This document shows, one piece after another, positions 1-4,889 of a stretch of DNA of 5,695 nt. The stretch lies in the NCBI GenBank assembly GCA_955652795.1, contig CATPBQ010000271.1, positions 1 through 5,695 on the forward strand, given 5' to 3'. The notes beneath the pieces are model-generated. The model worked only from the letters and a program-made list of their open reading frames with translations. It ran no database searches and had not been told where the DNA came from. The position numbers and the translations under genes are program-made. Within the stretch, counting starts at the first letter, position 1. Every line of letters starts with the position of its first letter. Source of the DNA: an uncultured Steroidobacteraceae bacterium (GTDB taxonomy: Bacteria > Pseudomonadota > Gammaproteobacteria > Steroidobacterales > Steroidobacteraceae).

Positions 1-530
1 GCCTCGCGCAGCACATCGTCGATGCGACGGCTCGCCAGCCGGCCGCGCATGGCCGGGATGATGCAGAAGCTGCACTTGTTGTTGCACCCTTCCGCGATCT
101 TCAGATACGCGTAATGCCGCGGCGTGAGCCGCACTCCCTGGGGCGGCAGCAGATCAAAGAACGGATCATGCCGCGGCGGCAGGTGCTCGTGCACCGCGCC
201 CACCACGTCTTCGTAGGCGTGCGGACCGGTCACCTTCAGCACGCGCGGGTGACGTTCGAGGATGCGCTGCGGCCGCGCGCCCAGGCACCCGGTCACGATC
301 ACGCGGCCGTTGTGCTCGAGCGCCTCTCCGATCGCATCGAGTGATTCATCCACTGCCGCGTCGATGAAGCCGCAGGTGTTGACCACGACGATGTCGGCGG
401 CTTCGTAGGTCGGTGCAACCTCGTAGCCTTCGGCCCGCAGCTGCGTGAGGATGCGCTCCGAGTCCACCAGCGCCTTGGGGCAGCCGAGGCTGACGAAGCC
501 AACTCGCGGCGCGCGTTCGGTGGGACGCAC
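1..530 (-). CDS. rimO: Ribosomal protein S12 methylthiotransferase RimO (N-terminal part, cut by window edge)
   Basis: RimO is a radical-SAM enzyme that adds a methylthio group to a conserved aspartate of ribosomal protein S12, using two iron-sulfur clusters. About 176 codons are visible; the C-terminal part (rest of the radical-SAM barrel and TRAM domain) lies beyond the left edge. The N-terminal UPF0004 domain has its three cluster cysteines at about residues 17 (VGFVSLGCPK), 53 (VVNTCGFID) and 82 (VTGCLGA). The radical-SAM motif follows as C149-x3-C153-x2-C156 (EGCNNKCSFC), then IIPAMRG. Spacing matches my recollection of E. coli RimO almost residue for residue, and GFIDAAVDES separates RimO from its paralogue MiaB. 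The start is a GTG at 530-528, giving nine residues before VGF, as expected for the family. No ATG lies between it and the in-frame TGA at 557-555, and no clear Shine-Dalgarno precedes it. It is the last visible gene of the minus-strand cluster, 24 bases after the small membrane protein, so coupled translation is likely. Identity is near certain; the start is less so. Confidence 0.96.
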   Translation of the reverse strand, partial: MRPTERAPRVGFVSLGCPKALVDSERILTQLRAEGYEVAPTYEAADIVVVNTCGFIDAAVDESLDAIGEALEHNGRVIVTGCLGARPQRILERHPRVLKVTGPHAYEDVVGAVHEHLPPRHDPFFDLLPPQGVRLTPRHYAYLKIAEGCNNKCSFCIIPAMRGRLASRRIDDVLRE

Positions 531-554
531 CCGCGTGCGAGGGGGCGGCAGGGC

Positions 555-722
555 TCAGCTCCGGCTGGGCGCGCTCGCCGCCGGCGCCGGCGGTGCCGCC
601 GCAGGGACTCTCGGGCGCTGGTGCACCCTGGAGAGGGCATAAAACACCACCAGCACGATGGCCGGCATCAGCAGCCACGGCCATATCGCCGGCCGCCGTT
701 CGCGCGGGGGGCTAGCGGCCAT
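555..722 (-). CDS. Small single-pass membrane protein, 55 residues, unknown function
   Basis: I do not recognise this protein. It has a short basic N-terminus (RERR at 7-10), one hydrophobic segment at about residues 13-30 (IWPWLLMPAIVLVVFYAL), and a proline/alanine-rich tail (about 36-52). By the positive-inside rule the N-terminus would be cytoplasmic and the tail periplasmic. ATG at 722-720 overlaps the end of the PEBP gene by 11 bases in another frame, and GGGG lies about eight bases upstream, so translational coupling to the PEBP gene is likely. An in-frame start further upstream (near 794) is possible but would overlap the PEBP domain and add residues that look like shadow translation. 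The stop TGA (557-555) is in the same frame as rimO, with eight sense codons before the rimO GTG. Evidence for a real gene is the coherent topology, position and spacing. I cannot show conservation. Confidence 0.6.
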   Translation of the reverse strand: MAASPPRERRPAIWPWLLMPAIVLVVFYALSRVHQRPRVPAAAPPAPAASAPSRS

Positions 723-1314
723 ACAACCCCATGAGCTCGGCCTTCGCCAGGGACTGCGTGCGCACGGTGAACCCGATATAGGCGGCGGTCGCATCGGCCG
801 GCACGTCGAGCTTTGCCACCTTCAGCGCGTAGAGGCGCATGTAGTAGTGGTGCGGCTTGCCGGGCGGGGGACACGGCCCGCCGTATCCGGGAGTGCCGAA
901 GTCGGTGCGCCCCTGTACGGCACCTGCGGGCAGCAGGTTTTTCTGCGGGTCGCCGGCGCCGGCGGGGAGCGAGCTCATGCTGGCGGGGATGTTGTAGAGG
1001 ATCCAATGCCACCAGCCGCTGCCGGTTGGCGCGTCCGGATCGTGCATCAGGAGTGCGAAGCTCTGGGTGCCGGCGGGTGGGTTGCTCCAGGACAGCGCCG
1101 GGGAGAGGTTGCCCCCCTTGCAACCGAAGCCGTTGAACACCTGCTGCTCGGCGATCCTGCCGCCGGCGGAGATATCCGTGCTGGCGAGCGTGAACTGGCC
1201 CGCCGCACTGTCAGTCGGGGCTTTGGGCGTGGGCGATTGCGCCGCCAGCAGGGCCGTTGTGGCCAGAGCCGTCGCCGCGAGCCCCGCGCCCGCCATCCAC
1301 CCTGTCCGCCTCAT
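712..1314 (-). CDS. Secreted YbhB/YbcL-type phosphatidylethanolamine-binding (PEBP) family protein
   Basis: This is a 200-residue member of the PEBP superfamily, YbhB/YbcL branch. Family members share a small-anion or phosphate-binding pocket; the physiological ligand of the bacterial proteins is mostly unknown. The first 25 or so residues (MRRTGW, then an Ala/Leu-rich stretch ending LLAA) look like a Sec signal peptide, so the mature protein should be periplasmic. Conserved region 1 is DPDAPTGSGWWHW (92-104) and conserved region 2 runs from GTPGYGGPCPPPGKPHHYY (140-158) to RLYAL (160-164). C65 (GFGCKGGNLSP) and C148 are both conserved cysteines and could form a disulfide in an exported protein. 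ATG at 1314-1312 was chosen because GAGGAG sits seven to eight bases upstream and the signal peptide begins there; the frame stays open further upstream but the extension has no family features. The gene ends inside the start of the 55-residue membrane protein and leads the rimO cluster. A link between PEBP and RimO function is not established. Confidence 0.93.
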   Translation of the reverse strand: MRRTGWMAGAGLAATALATTALLAAQSPTPKAPTDSAAGQFTLASTDISAGGRIAEQQVFNGFGCKGGNLSPALSWSNPPAGTQSFALLMHDPDAPTGSGWWHWILYNIPASMSSLPAGAGDPQKNLLPAGAVQGRTDFGTPGYGGPCPPPGKPHHYYMRLYALKVAKLDVPADATAAYIGFTVRTQSLAKAELMGLYGR

Positions 1315-1378
1315 GGGTCCGCTCCTCGTGCTTGACCGGTCGGCACCGCAGCGGCGCAGTGTGCAGCGCGGGAGACGC

Positions 1379-1400
1379 GGAGCGCAAATGCGGGCGCTCG
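1379..1400 (-). other. Short hairpin downstream of the lipoprotein gene
   Basis: GAGCGC (1380-1385) and GCGCTC (1394-1399) form a perfect six-base stem with an eight-base loop, starting about 15 bases after the lipoprotein stop. There is no T-run on the minus strand after it, so it is not a standard intrinsic terminator. It might slow RNA decay or weakly separate the lipoprotein from the PEBP gene. In such GC-rich DNA a stem this short can occur by chance. Confidence 0.25.
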
Positions 1401-1414
1401 TGGCAGCCCGATGT

Positions 1415-1753
1415 CTAGCGGCGGCGCTCCGGCTCCCAGCGACCGCCCCGCATGTGCCAGCGGTTACCCTCACGGTGCCAGGTATGAGGCACCCAGCGGT
1501 AGCCGGGTCGCGGGGCCTCCCAGTGGCCGGGATGCCAGGCGTGTCGCCCGCCTTCCCAGAACCAGGCGCCGCCGATCCAGATGTAGCCGGGGCTGGGCGC
1601 GACACCGATCACCTCGTACTGCACCGGGGGCGGGGCAACCTCGGTCACGGCAACATCTGCGTAGTAGCCGGGCGCGGGCGCCACGATGCACCCCGACAGC
1701 GCGGCGCTCAACAGCGCGCCGGCGACTGCGACTTTGGCGGAAATGAGTTTCAT
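1415..1753 (-). CDS. Lipoprotein with YXWGXW-type (WXXGXW) repeats
   Basis: This 112-residue protein begins with a lipoprotein signal peptide: MKLISAKVAVAGALLSAA followed by the lipobox LSGC, with the lipidated cysteine at residue 22. The residues after Cys (Ile, Val) do not resemble an inner-membrane retention signal, so the outer membrane is the likely location. From about residue 55 it is rich in Trp, Gly, His and Arg in spaced motifs such as GYIWIGGAW, HAWHPGHW, GYRWVPHTW and NRWHMRGGRW. This matches the YXWGXW repeat family of small proteobacterial envelope proteins, whose function is not well defined. The start at 1753-1751 is supported by AGGAGG eight bases upstream, inside a 12-base palindrome. 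The gene is divergent from the 41-residue ORF and methyltransferase, and precedes the PEBP gene by 100 bases on the same strand. Confidence 0.88.
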   Translation of the reverse strand: MKLISAKVAVAGALLSAALSGCIVAPAPGYYADVAVTEVAPPPVQYEVIGVAPSPGYIWIGGAWFWEGGRHAWHPGHWEAPRPGYRWVPHTWHREGNRWHMRGGRWEPERRR

Positions 1754-1755
1754 CG

Positions 1756-1767
1756 AGGAGGCCTCCT
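1756..1767 (-). promoter_or_regulatory. Ribosome binding site embedded in a perfect 12-base palindrome
   Basis: AGGAGGCCTCCT reads the same on both strands. On the minus strand AGGAGG lies eight bases before the lipoprotein ATG, so it is the ribosome binding site, while CCTCCT following it is its complement. With no spacer the two halves cannot pair fully within one RNA; a four-base stem with a GGCC loop is possible. Two RNA copies could pair, or a protein could bind the DNA palindrome. The ribosome binding site role is well supported; a regulatory role is speculative. Confidence 0.6.
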
Positions 1768-1830
1768 ATTGTTCACGCGCGGGTGCGGGAACATATTACT
1801 CACCAACGCGCGGACATGGTTCGGGCCTAC
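1768..1830. promoter_or_regulatory. Probable divergent promoter region for the lipoprotein and the 41-residue ORF/methyltransferase
   Basis: This lies in the gap between divergent start codons and holds the only clearly AT-richer patch nearby, ACATATTACT at 1791-1800. On the minus strand TAATAT (1798-1793) could be a -10 element, giving a leader of about 30 bases before the lipoprotein ATG. On the plus strand CATATT (1792-1797) with TTGTTC (1769-1774), 17 bases apart, could serve the methyltransferase side. Each -10 matches the sigma-70 consensus at four of six positions and the -35 elements are weak. Confidence 0.35.
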
Positions 1831-1846
1831 ACATCCGGAAGATCAA

Positions 1847-1972
1847 ATGAATGCGGTGTTCAGCAGCCATTCAGCACTCATCGACGCCCTCGCGCGCGAG
1901 CGAGCCGCTTCGGACCATGAAGTGCAATTCCATCCGGCGTGGCACGAGCTCATGCGCCGCCGCGCGGATTAG
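1847..1972 (+). CDS. Possible small protein, 41 residues, unknown function
   Basis: I do not recognise this short ORF. It starts ATG (1847-1849) with GGAAG five bases upstream, a reasonable ribosome binding site, and ends TAG (1970-1972) two bases before the methyltransferase ATG. The peptide begins MNAVFSSHSALIDALARERA and ends WHELMRRRAD. It is soluble in character, with mixed charged and hydrophobic residues, and has no signal peptide or membrane segment. Its third codon positions are mostly G or C but less so than in neighbouring genes. It could be a real small protein, a leader peptide coupling ribosomes onto the methyltransferase, or a chance ORF. The methyltransferase itself has a weak Shine-Dalgarno, which favours coupling. 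Confidence 0.4.
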   Translation: MNAVFSSHSALIDALARERAASDHEVQFHPAWHELMRRRAD

Positions 1973-1974
1973 CG

Positions 1975-2553
1975 ATGCGCTTCGGCCGCGAGTACTACCA
2001 GCGCTACTACTTCGATCCGCGCACCGCGGTCGCCACGCGCCGCGAAATGCAGGCGCGAGCGCGCCTCATCGCCGCGCTCACCCAGCACGCCGGGCTGCCG
2101 GTGCGGCGCATTCTGGAAGCGGGCTGTGGCACCGGCATGCTGCGCACGCCGCTGCGGCGCCTGCTGCCGCGGGCGCACTACGTGGGACTGGAGAGCAGCG
2201 AGTACCTGTGCCGGCGCTACGGTTGGGAGCGCGGCCGGATCGAGGCGTACCGCACCTCGGCGCCATTTGACCTGGTGATCTGTTACGACGTGCTGCAGTA
2301 CCTGGATGCGGCGGCGGCGCAGCGTGCGCTCGCGAATTTCGGCCGGCTGTGCCGCGGCGTGCTGTACTTCAGCGCCCTGACGCGCGTCGACTTCGAGCAC
2401 AACTGCGATCCGCAGCGCACCGATTCCGACGTCTGCCTGCGCAGCGCGCACTGGTACCGCTCGCAGCTGCGGCGCCAGTTTCGCGAGGCGGGCCTGGGGT
2501 TCTGGCTGCGGCGCGGCGCGCCGCTCACGCTCTGGGAGCTGGAGTCGGAGTGA
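1975..2553 (+). CDS. Class I SAM-dependent methyltransferase, substrate unknown
   Basis: This 192-residue protein has the Rossmann-type methyltransferase fold. Motif I is ILEAGCGTG (46-54), which binds S-adenosylmethionine. The acidic residue expected at the end of strand two is Glu72 (YVGLESSEYL). Strand four is seen as FDLVICYDVLQYLD (98-111). The C-terminal half has a CDPQRTDSDV stretch (about 149-158) followed by a WYRSQLRRQF segment. Nothing shows whether the substrate is a small molecule, lipid or protein. The start at 1975 was chosen over an in-frame GTG at 1939 because the N-terminus MRFGREYYQRYYFDPRT looks like a natural beginning and the upstream codons are shadowed by the 41-residue ORF. 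The Shine-Dalgarno is weak, so translation may be coupled to that ORF. The 3' end overlaps the opposing permease gene by 29 bases. Confidence 0.88.
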   Translation: MRFGREYYQRYYFDPRTAVATRREMQARARLIAALTQHAGLPVRRILEAGCGTGMLRTPLRRLLPRAHYVGLESSEYLCRRYGWERGRIEAYRTSAPFDLVICYDVLQYLDAAAAQRALANFGRLCRGVLYFSALTRVDFEHNCDPQRTDSDVCLRSAHWYRSQLRRQFREAGLGFWLRRGAPLTLWELESE

Positions 2554-3982
2554 CGGCAGCGGCGCTTGTCCCGCGGCGCATGCGGAACAGCGGGTACAGC
2601 GGCAGTCCGAGCAGGATCAACACCAGCGTCGCGATGGCTTCCTTCGGAGTCGTGATCAGCGCGCTGATCACGATCCACACCATGACCAGCACGAACACCA
2701 GCGGCACGAAGGGATAGCCCGGCAGGCGATAGGGCCGCGGTGCGTGCGGCAGCCTGCGGCGCAGCACCAGCACCGCGAGCATCACCGGAATCCAGAACAG
2801 CGCGTACGACATCACCGCCATGTTGGTGAGCTGATCGAAGGTGCCCGAGACAGCCAGCAGCGCTCCCCAGATGCACAGCAGCACGAGCGAAGTGACCGGC
2901 ACACGCGTGCGCGGGCTCAGGCGGCCGAAGCCGGCAAAGAACAGCCCGTCGCGCGCCGAGGCGTAGGAGACGCGCGCCCGCGCGAGGATGGTGCCATTGA
3001 GCGAGCCGACGGTGGAGATCAGGAATATCAGCGCCGCGACCGGCGCGGCGCGGGTGCCGAGGAACGTCTGTACCGCGCGGGTGGCGACCGAGGGCGCCTC
3101 CGGATAGGCGGTGGAGTTGGCACTCGTGATCTGCCAGAACGGCAGCGCGTACAGGTACGCGGTGTTGATCAGGAGGTAGATCGCGAGCACCAGCAGCGAT
3201 CCGCCGATAATGGCGCGTGGCAGGTTGCGTTGCGGATCCTGGACCTCGCTCGCCGCCATGGGCAGGTACTGCCAGCCGCTGTACGCCCACAGGGCCGCGA
3301 ACATCGCGGCACCGAAGCCGGCGAGGCCGCCGCTCACGCTGCCGGAGGGTGCCGCGAGGTTCGACCAGTCGTGCGCGTCCCCGAACGCGAGCGCCCCGCC
3401 AGCGACGGCGACGATCGCCGCCACCTTGGTGATCGCCAGCACCGTCTGCACGCGCCCGCCCAACATGACGCCGGCGCAGTTGACGGCGGCGAACACGCCG
3501 ATCACCGCGATCGCGATCAGCTGGCGCGTCCCGAACTGCAGCGTGTAATCGGCGCCGAAGAGGTGCACGGTGTGCGCGAACCACTGCTTGTCGAAGGTAT
3601 GGATGTCGGAGACGAAGATGGCGACCGCGGCGCCGTACGCGGCGATGCTCGCCCCGCCGAGCACGAAGCTGTTGCAGGCGTACAGGAAGGCGGGGACCTC
3701 GCCGAAGGCGGTCCGCAGATACACGTACTCGCCGCCGGCATCCGGCAGCAGCGCGCCGAGCTCCGCGATGCACAGTGCGCCGAACATGGCCACGACGCCG
3801 GCCCCCACCCATGCCGCCAGCACCAGCGCCGGCGTACCCACCGCCTGGGCCATGGCGGCGGATTTGAGGAAAATGCCCGTGCCGATGGTGATACCGACCA
3901 CGAGCGAGGTGGCGTGCGTCAGCGTCAGGTCGCGGCGCGGCTGCAGGTCGGAGGAACTCACCTCGCTATCGTACAATCCCAT
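2525..3982 (-). CDS. APC-family amino acid permease
   Basis: This 485-residue inner-membrane protein belongs to the amino acid-polyamine-organocation superfamily, in the branch resembling SLC7/LAT and bacterial SteT-like carriers. About twelve hydrophobic segments are visible. The first helix carries the unwound substrate-binding motif GITIGTGIF (30-38). The second/third helix region has AELGALLPDAGGEYVYLR, strongly typical of the family. The sixth-helix region reads AYSGWQYLP, followed by ASEVQDPQRNLPRAI, and the eighth-helix region has STVGSLNGTILARAR. RPYRLPGYPFVP precedes the last helices. The exact substrate cannot be read from sequence; a neutral amino acid is a reasonable guess. ATG at 3982-3980 gives a normal cytoplasmic N-terminus, but there is no Shine-Dalgarno; an in-frame GTG at 3994-3992 is an alternative. 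The frame stays open far upstream, but that stretch is antisense to the OsmC gene. The start is 24 bases from the divergent osmC-like start, and the Pro/Ala-rich C-terminal tail is encoded over the methyltransferase end. Confidence 0.93.
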   Translation of the reverse strand: MGLYDSEVSSSDLQPRRDLTLTHATSLVVGITIGTGIFLKSAAMAQAVGTPALVLAAWVGAGVVAMFGALCIAELGALLPDAGGEYVYLRTAFGEVPAFLYACNSFVLGGASIAAYGAAVAIFVSDIHTFDKQWFAHTVHLFGADYTLQFGTRQLIAIAVIGVFAAVNCAGVMLGGRVQTVLAITKVAAIVAVAGGALAFGDAHDWSNLAAPSGSVSGGLAGFGAAMFAALWAYSGWQYLPMAASEVQDPQRNLPRAIIGGSLLVLAIYLLINTAYLYALPFWQITSANSTAYPEAPSVATRAVQTFLGTRAAPVAALIFLISTVGSLNGTILARARVSYASARDGLFFAGFGRLSPRTRVPVTSLVLLCIWGALLAVSGTFDQLTNMAVMSYALFWIPVMLAVLVLRRRLPHAPRPYRLPGYPFVPLVFVLVMVWIVISALITTPKEAIATLVLILLGLPLYPLFRMRRGTSAAAVTPTPAPRA

Positions 3983-4000
3983 GGCCAGCCACACGGAGGT
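3972..4000 (+). promoter_or_regulatory. Candidate -10 element and strong ribosome binding site of the OsmC-family gene
   Basis: TACAAT (3972-3977) matches the sigma-70 -10 consensus at five of six positions and stands out in GC-rich DNA. GGAGGT (3995-4000) sits six bases before the OsmC ATG and is an excellent Shine-Dalgarno. Transcription from this element would begin near 3984, giving a leader of about 23 bases. The -10 lies within the first codons of the divergent permease gene. I see no good -35, so the promoter is tentative while the ribosome binding site is firm. Confidence 0.5.
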
Positions 4001-4006
4001 AAAGCG

Positions 4007-4483
4007 ATGGCAGGGCACGAGTACCGGGCCGGTATCCACTGGGCGCGCGGCGCCGCCGCGTTCACCGACAACCGCTACAGCCGCGCGCACTCCTGGCGCT
4101 TCGATGGCGGCCTCGAGGTGCCCGCATCTTCCTCGCCGCAGGTGGTGCGGGTGCCGCTGTCGGTCGAGGCAGCGGTCGATCCGGAAGAGGCGCTGGTCGC
4201 GGCGCTCTCGAGCTGCCACATGCTGTGGTTCCTGTCGCTGGCCGCCGGCGGCGGCTGGCGGGTCGACGATTACAGCGACGATGCCCTTGGAGTGATGGGC
4301 AAGAACGCCGCCGGCAGGACCGCCATGGTGCGCGTCACGCTGCGCCCGCGAGTCGCGTTCTCGGGCGAGCGGCTGCCCTCGCGCGCGGATATCCTGCAGC
4401 TGCACCACCGCGCGCACGATGAGTGTTTTATCGCGAACTCGGTCACCACCGAGGTTCGCTGCGAGCCGCTGTTCGATGCCTGA
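4007..4483 (+). CDS. OsmC-family peroxiredoxin-like protein
   Basis: This 158-residue protein belongs to the OsmC/Ohr family, thiol peroxidases that reduce organic hydroperoxides in the cytoplasm. The first active-site cysteine is C70 in DPEEALVAALSSCHMLWF (58-75), with the family's acidic residues at E60-E61 just before it. The second is C140 in AHDECFIANSV (136-146). This pair of cysteines and the surrounding motifs are the family signature. The HDECFIANS form resembles the general OsmC branch more than Ohr. Whether it acts on hydroperoxides or another substrate cannot be decided from sequence. There is no signal peptide. The start is well supported by GGAGGT six bases upstream. The gene is divergent from the permease with only 24 bases between start codons, and its last 8 bases overlap the start of the 130-residue unknown protein, so those two are probably co-transcribed and translationally coupled. 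Confidence 0.94.
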   Translation: MAGHEYRAGIHWARGAAAFTDNRYSRAHSWRFDGGLEVPASSSPQVVRVPLSVEAAVDPEEALVAALSSCHMLWFLSLAAGGGWRVDDYSDDALGVMGKNAAGRTAMVRVTLRPRVAFSGERLPSRADILQLHHRAHDECFIANSVTTEVRCEPLFDA

Positions 4484-4868
4484 GCCGGTCGTTACGTTCC
4501 GCGGTGCCGTGAGCTGCCGGCGCGCGCCCGGGCCGCTCGGTCTCACGCTGATTGGCGGCACGCCCGAGCGCCCCGGCGAGGCGACCGCGCTCGCCTTCAG
4601 CGCCGCGGCGCCGCCCGGATTCCCCGACGCACTGGACAATGCCGTGGTCGAGCGCCTGGGCGCGGATCAGTATCGGATCGCAAGTCCCCCGCGCGAGTGG
4701 GTGATCGCCGCCACCGCCGTGCACCTGCACCGCGAAATCGCCGCGCAGTTCTACCGCGCGATCCCGCCGCGACCGGTGCCGCTGCTCAAGCGCTGGTCCT
4801 GGAGAGTCGTGCTCGCGCTCGCCGCCAGCCGTGCGGGCCTTGCCGTGCTGCGCGCGCTGCGGCGCTGA
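4476..4868 (+). CDS. Hypothetical protein, 130 residues, unknown function, coupled to OsmC-family gene
   Basis: I do not recognise a named domain. ATG at 4476-4478 overlaps the last 8 bases of the OsmC gene, so translation is probably coupled; no separate strong Shine-Dalgarno is seen. The N-terminal half is Ala/Pro/Gly-rich. The middle has the most protein-like segment, DQYRIASPPREWVIAA (64-79), followed by VHLHREIAAQFYRAIPPRP (82-100). A basic KRWSWR (105-110) then leads into a moderately hydrophobic C-terminal segment (about 107-127, VVLALAASRAGLAVLRAL) ending in arginines. That end could be a membrane helix or a basic amphipathic helix lying on the membrane. There is no N-terminal signal peptide. 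The REWVIAA and VHLHREIAAQFYRAIPPR parts look constrained rather than random, and codon choice is like the neighbours, so I believe it is a real gene. A start at 4419 in the same frame is possible but would overlap the conserved end of OsmC. Confidence 0.75.
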   Translation: MPEPVVTFRGAVSCRRAPGPLGLTLIGGTPERPGEATALAFSAAAPPGFPDALDNAVVERLGADQYRIASPPREWVIAATAVHLHREIAAQFYRAIPPRPVPLLKRWSWRVVLALAASRAGLAVLRALRR

Positions 4869-4889
4869 AGAGTCAGACGTTAAGAGTCA
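4868..4889. repeat. Short direct repeat at a convergent gene junction
   Basis: AAGAGTCA occurs at 4868-4875 and again at 4882-4889, 14 bases apart, covering the 11-base gap between the convergent 130-residue gene and the glycosyltransferase gene plus their stop codons. No hairpin with a T-run is present, so I see no intrinsic terminator here. It may be a local duplication remnant or chance. Confidence 0.35.

Noticed and set aside
658..1335. Plus-strand open frame opposite the PEBP gene
   Set aside because: Low-complexity Gly/Ala/Arg translation; the PEBP protein on the minus strand has complete family motifs and a strong ribosome binding site.
1067..1846. Plus-strand open frame running across the lipoprotein gene into the 41-residue ORF
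   Set aside because: It is antisense to the PEBP and lipoprotein genes and lacks recognisable motifs; only its last 41 codons, with their own ribosome binding site, are kept as a possible gene.
2525..2560. Intrinsic terminator between the convergent methyltransferase and permease genes
   Set aside because: The genes overlap and no hairpin followed by a T-run is visible on either strand.
2283..3812. Long minus-strand open frame overlapping the permease in another frame
   Set aside because: It is extremely arginine-rich with no family features and is explained by the codon bias of the permease gene.
2744..4006. Long plus-strand open frame antisense to the permease, continuous with the OsmC gene
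   Set aside because: The translation is Arg/Ala/Gly/His-rich with no domain, typical of a strand opposite a GC-rich gene. The permease is clear on the other strand and OsmC has its own strong start at 4007.
3983..4639. N-terminal extension of the permease reading frame
   Set aside because: It is antisense to OsmC and the unknown gene, has no membrane or domain features, and permeases of this family start just before the first helix.
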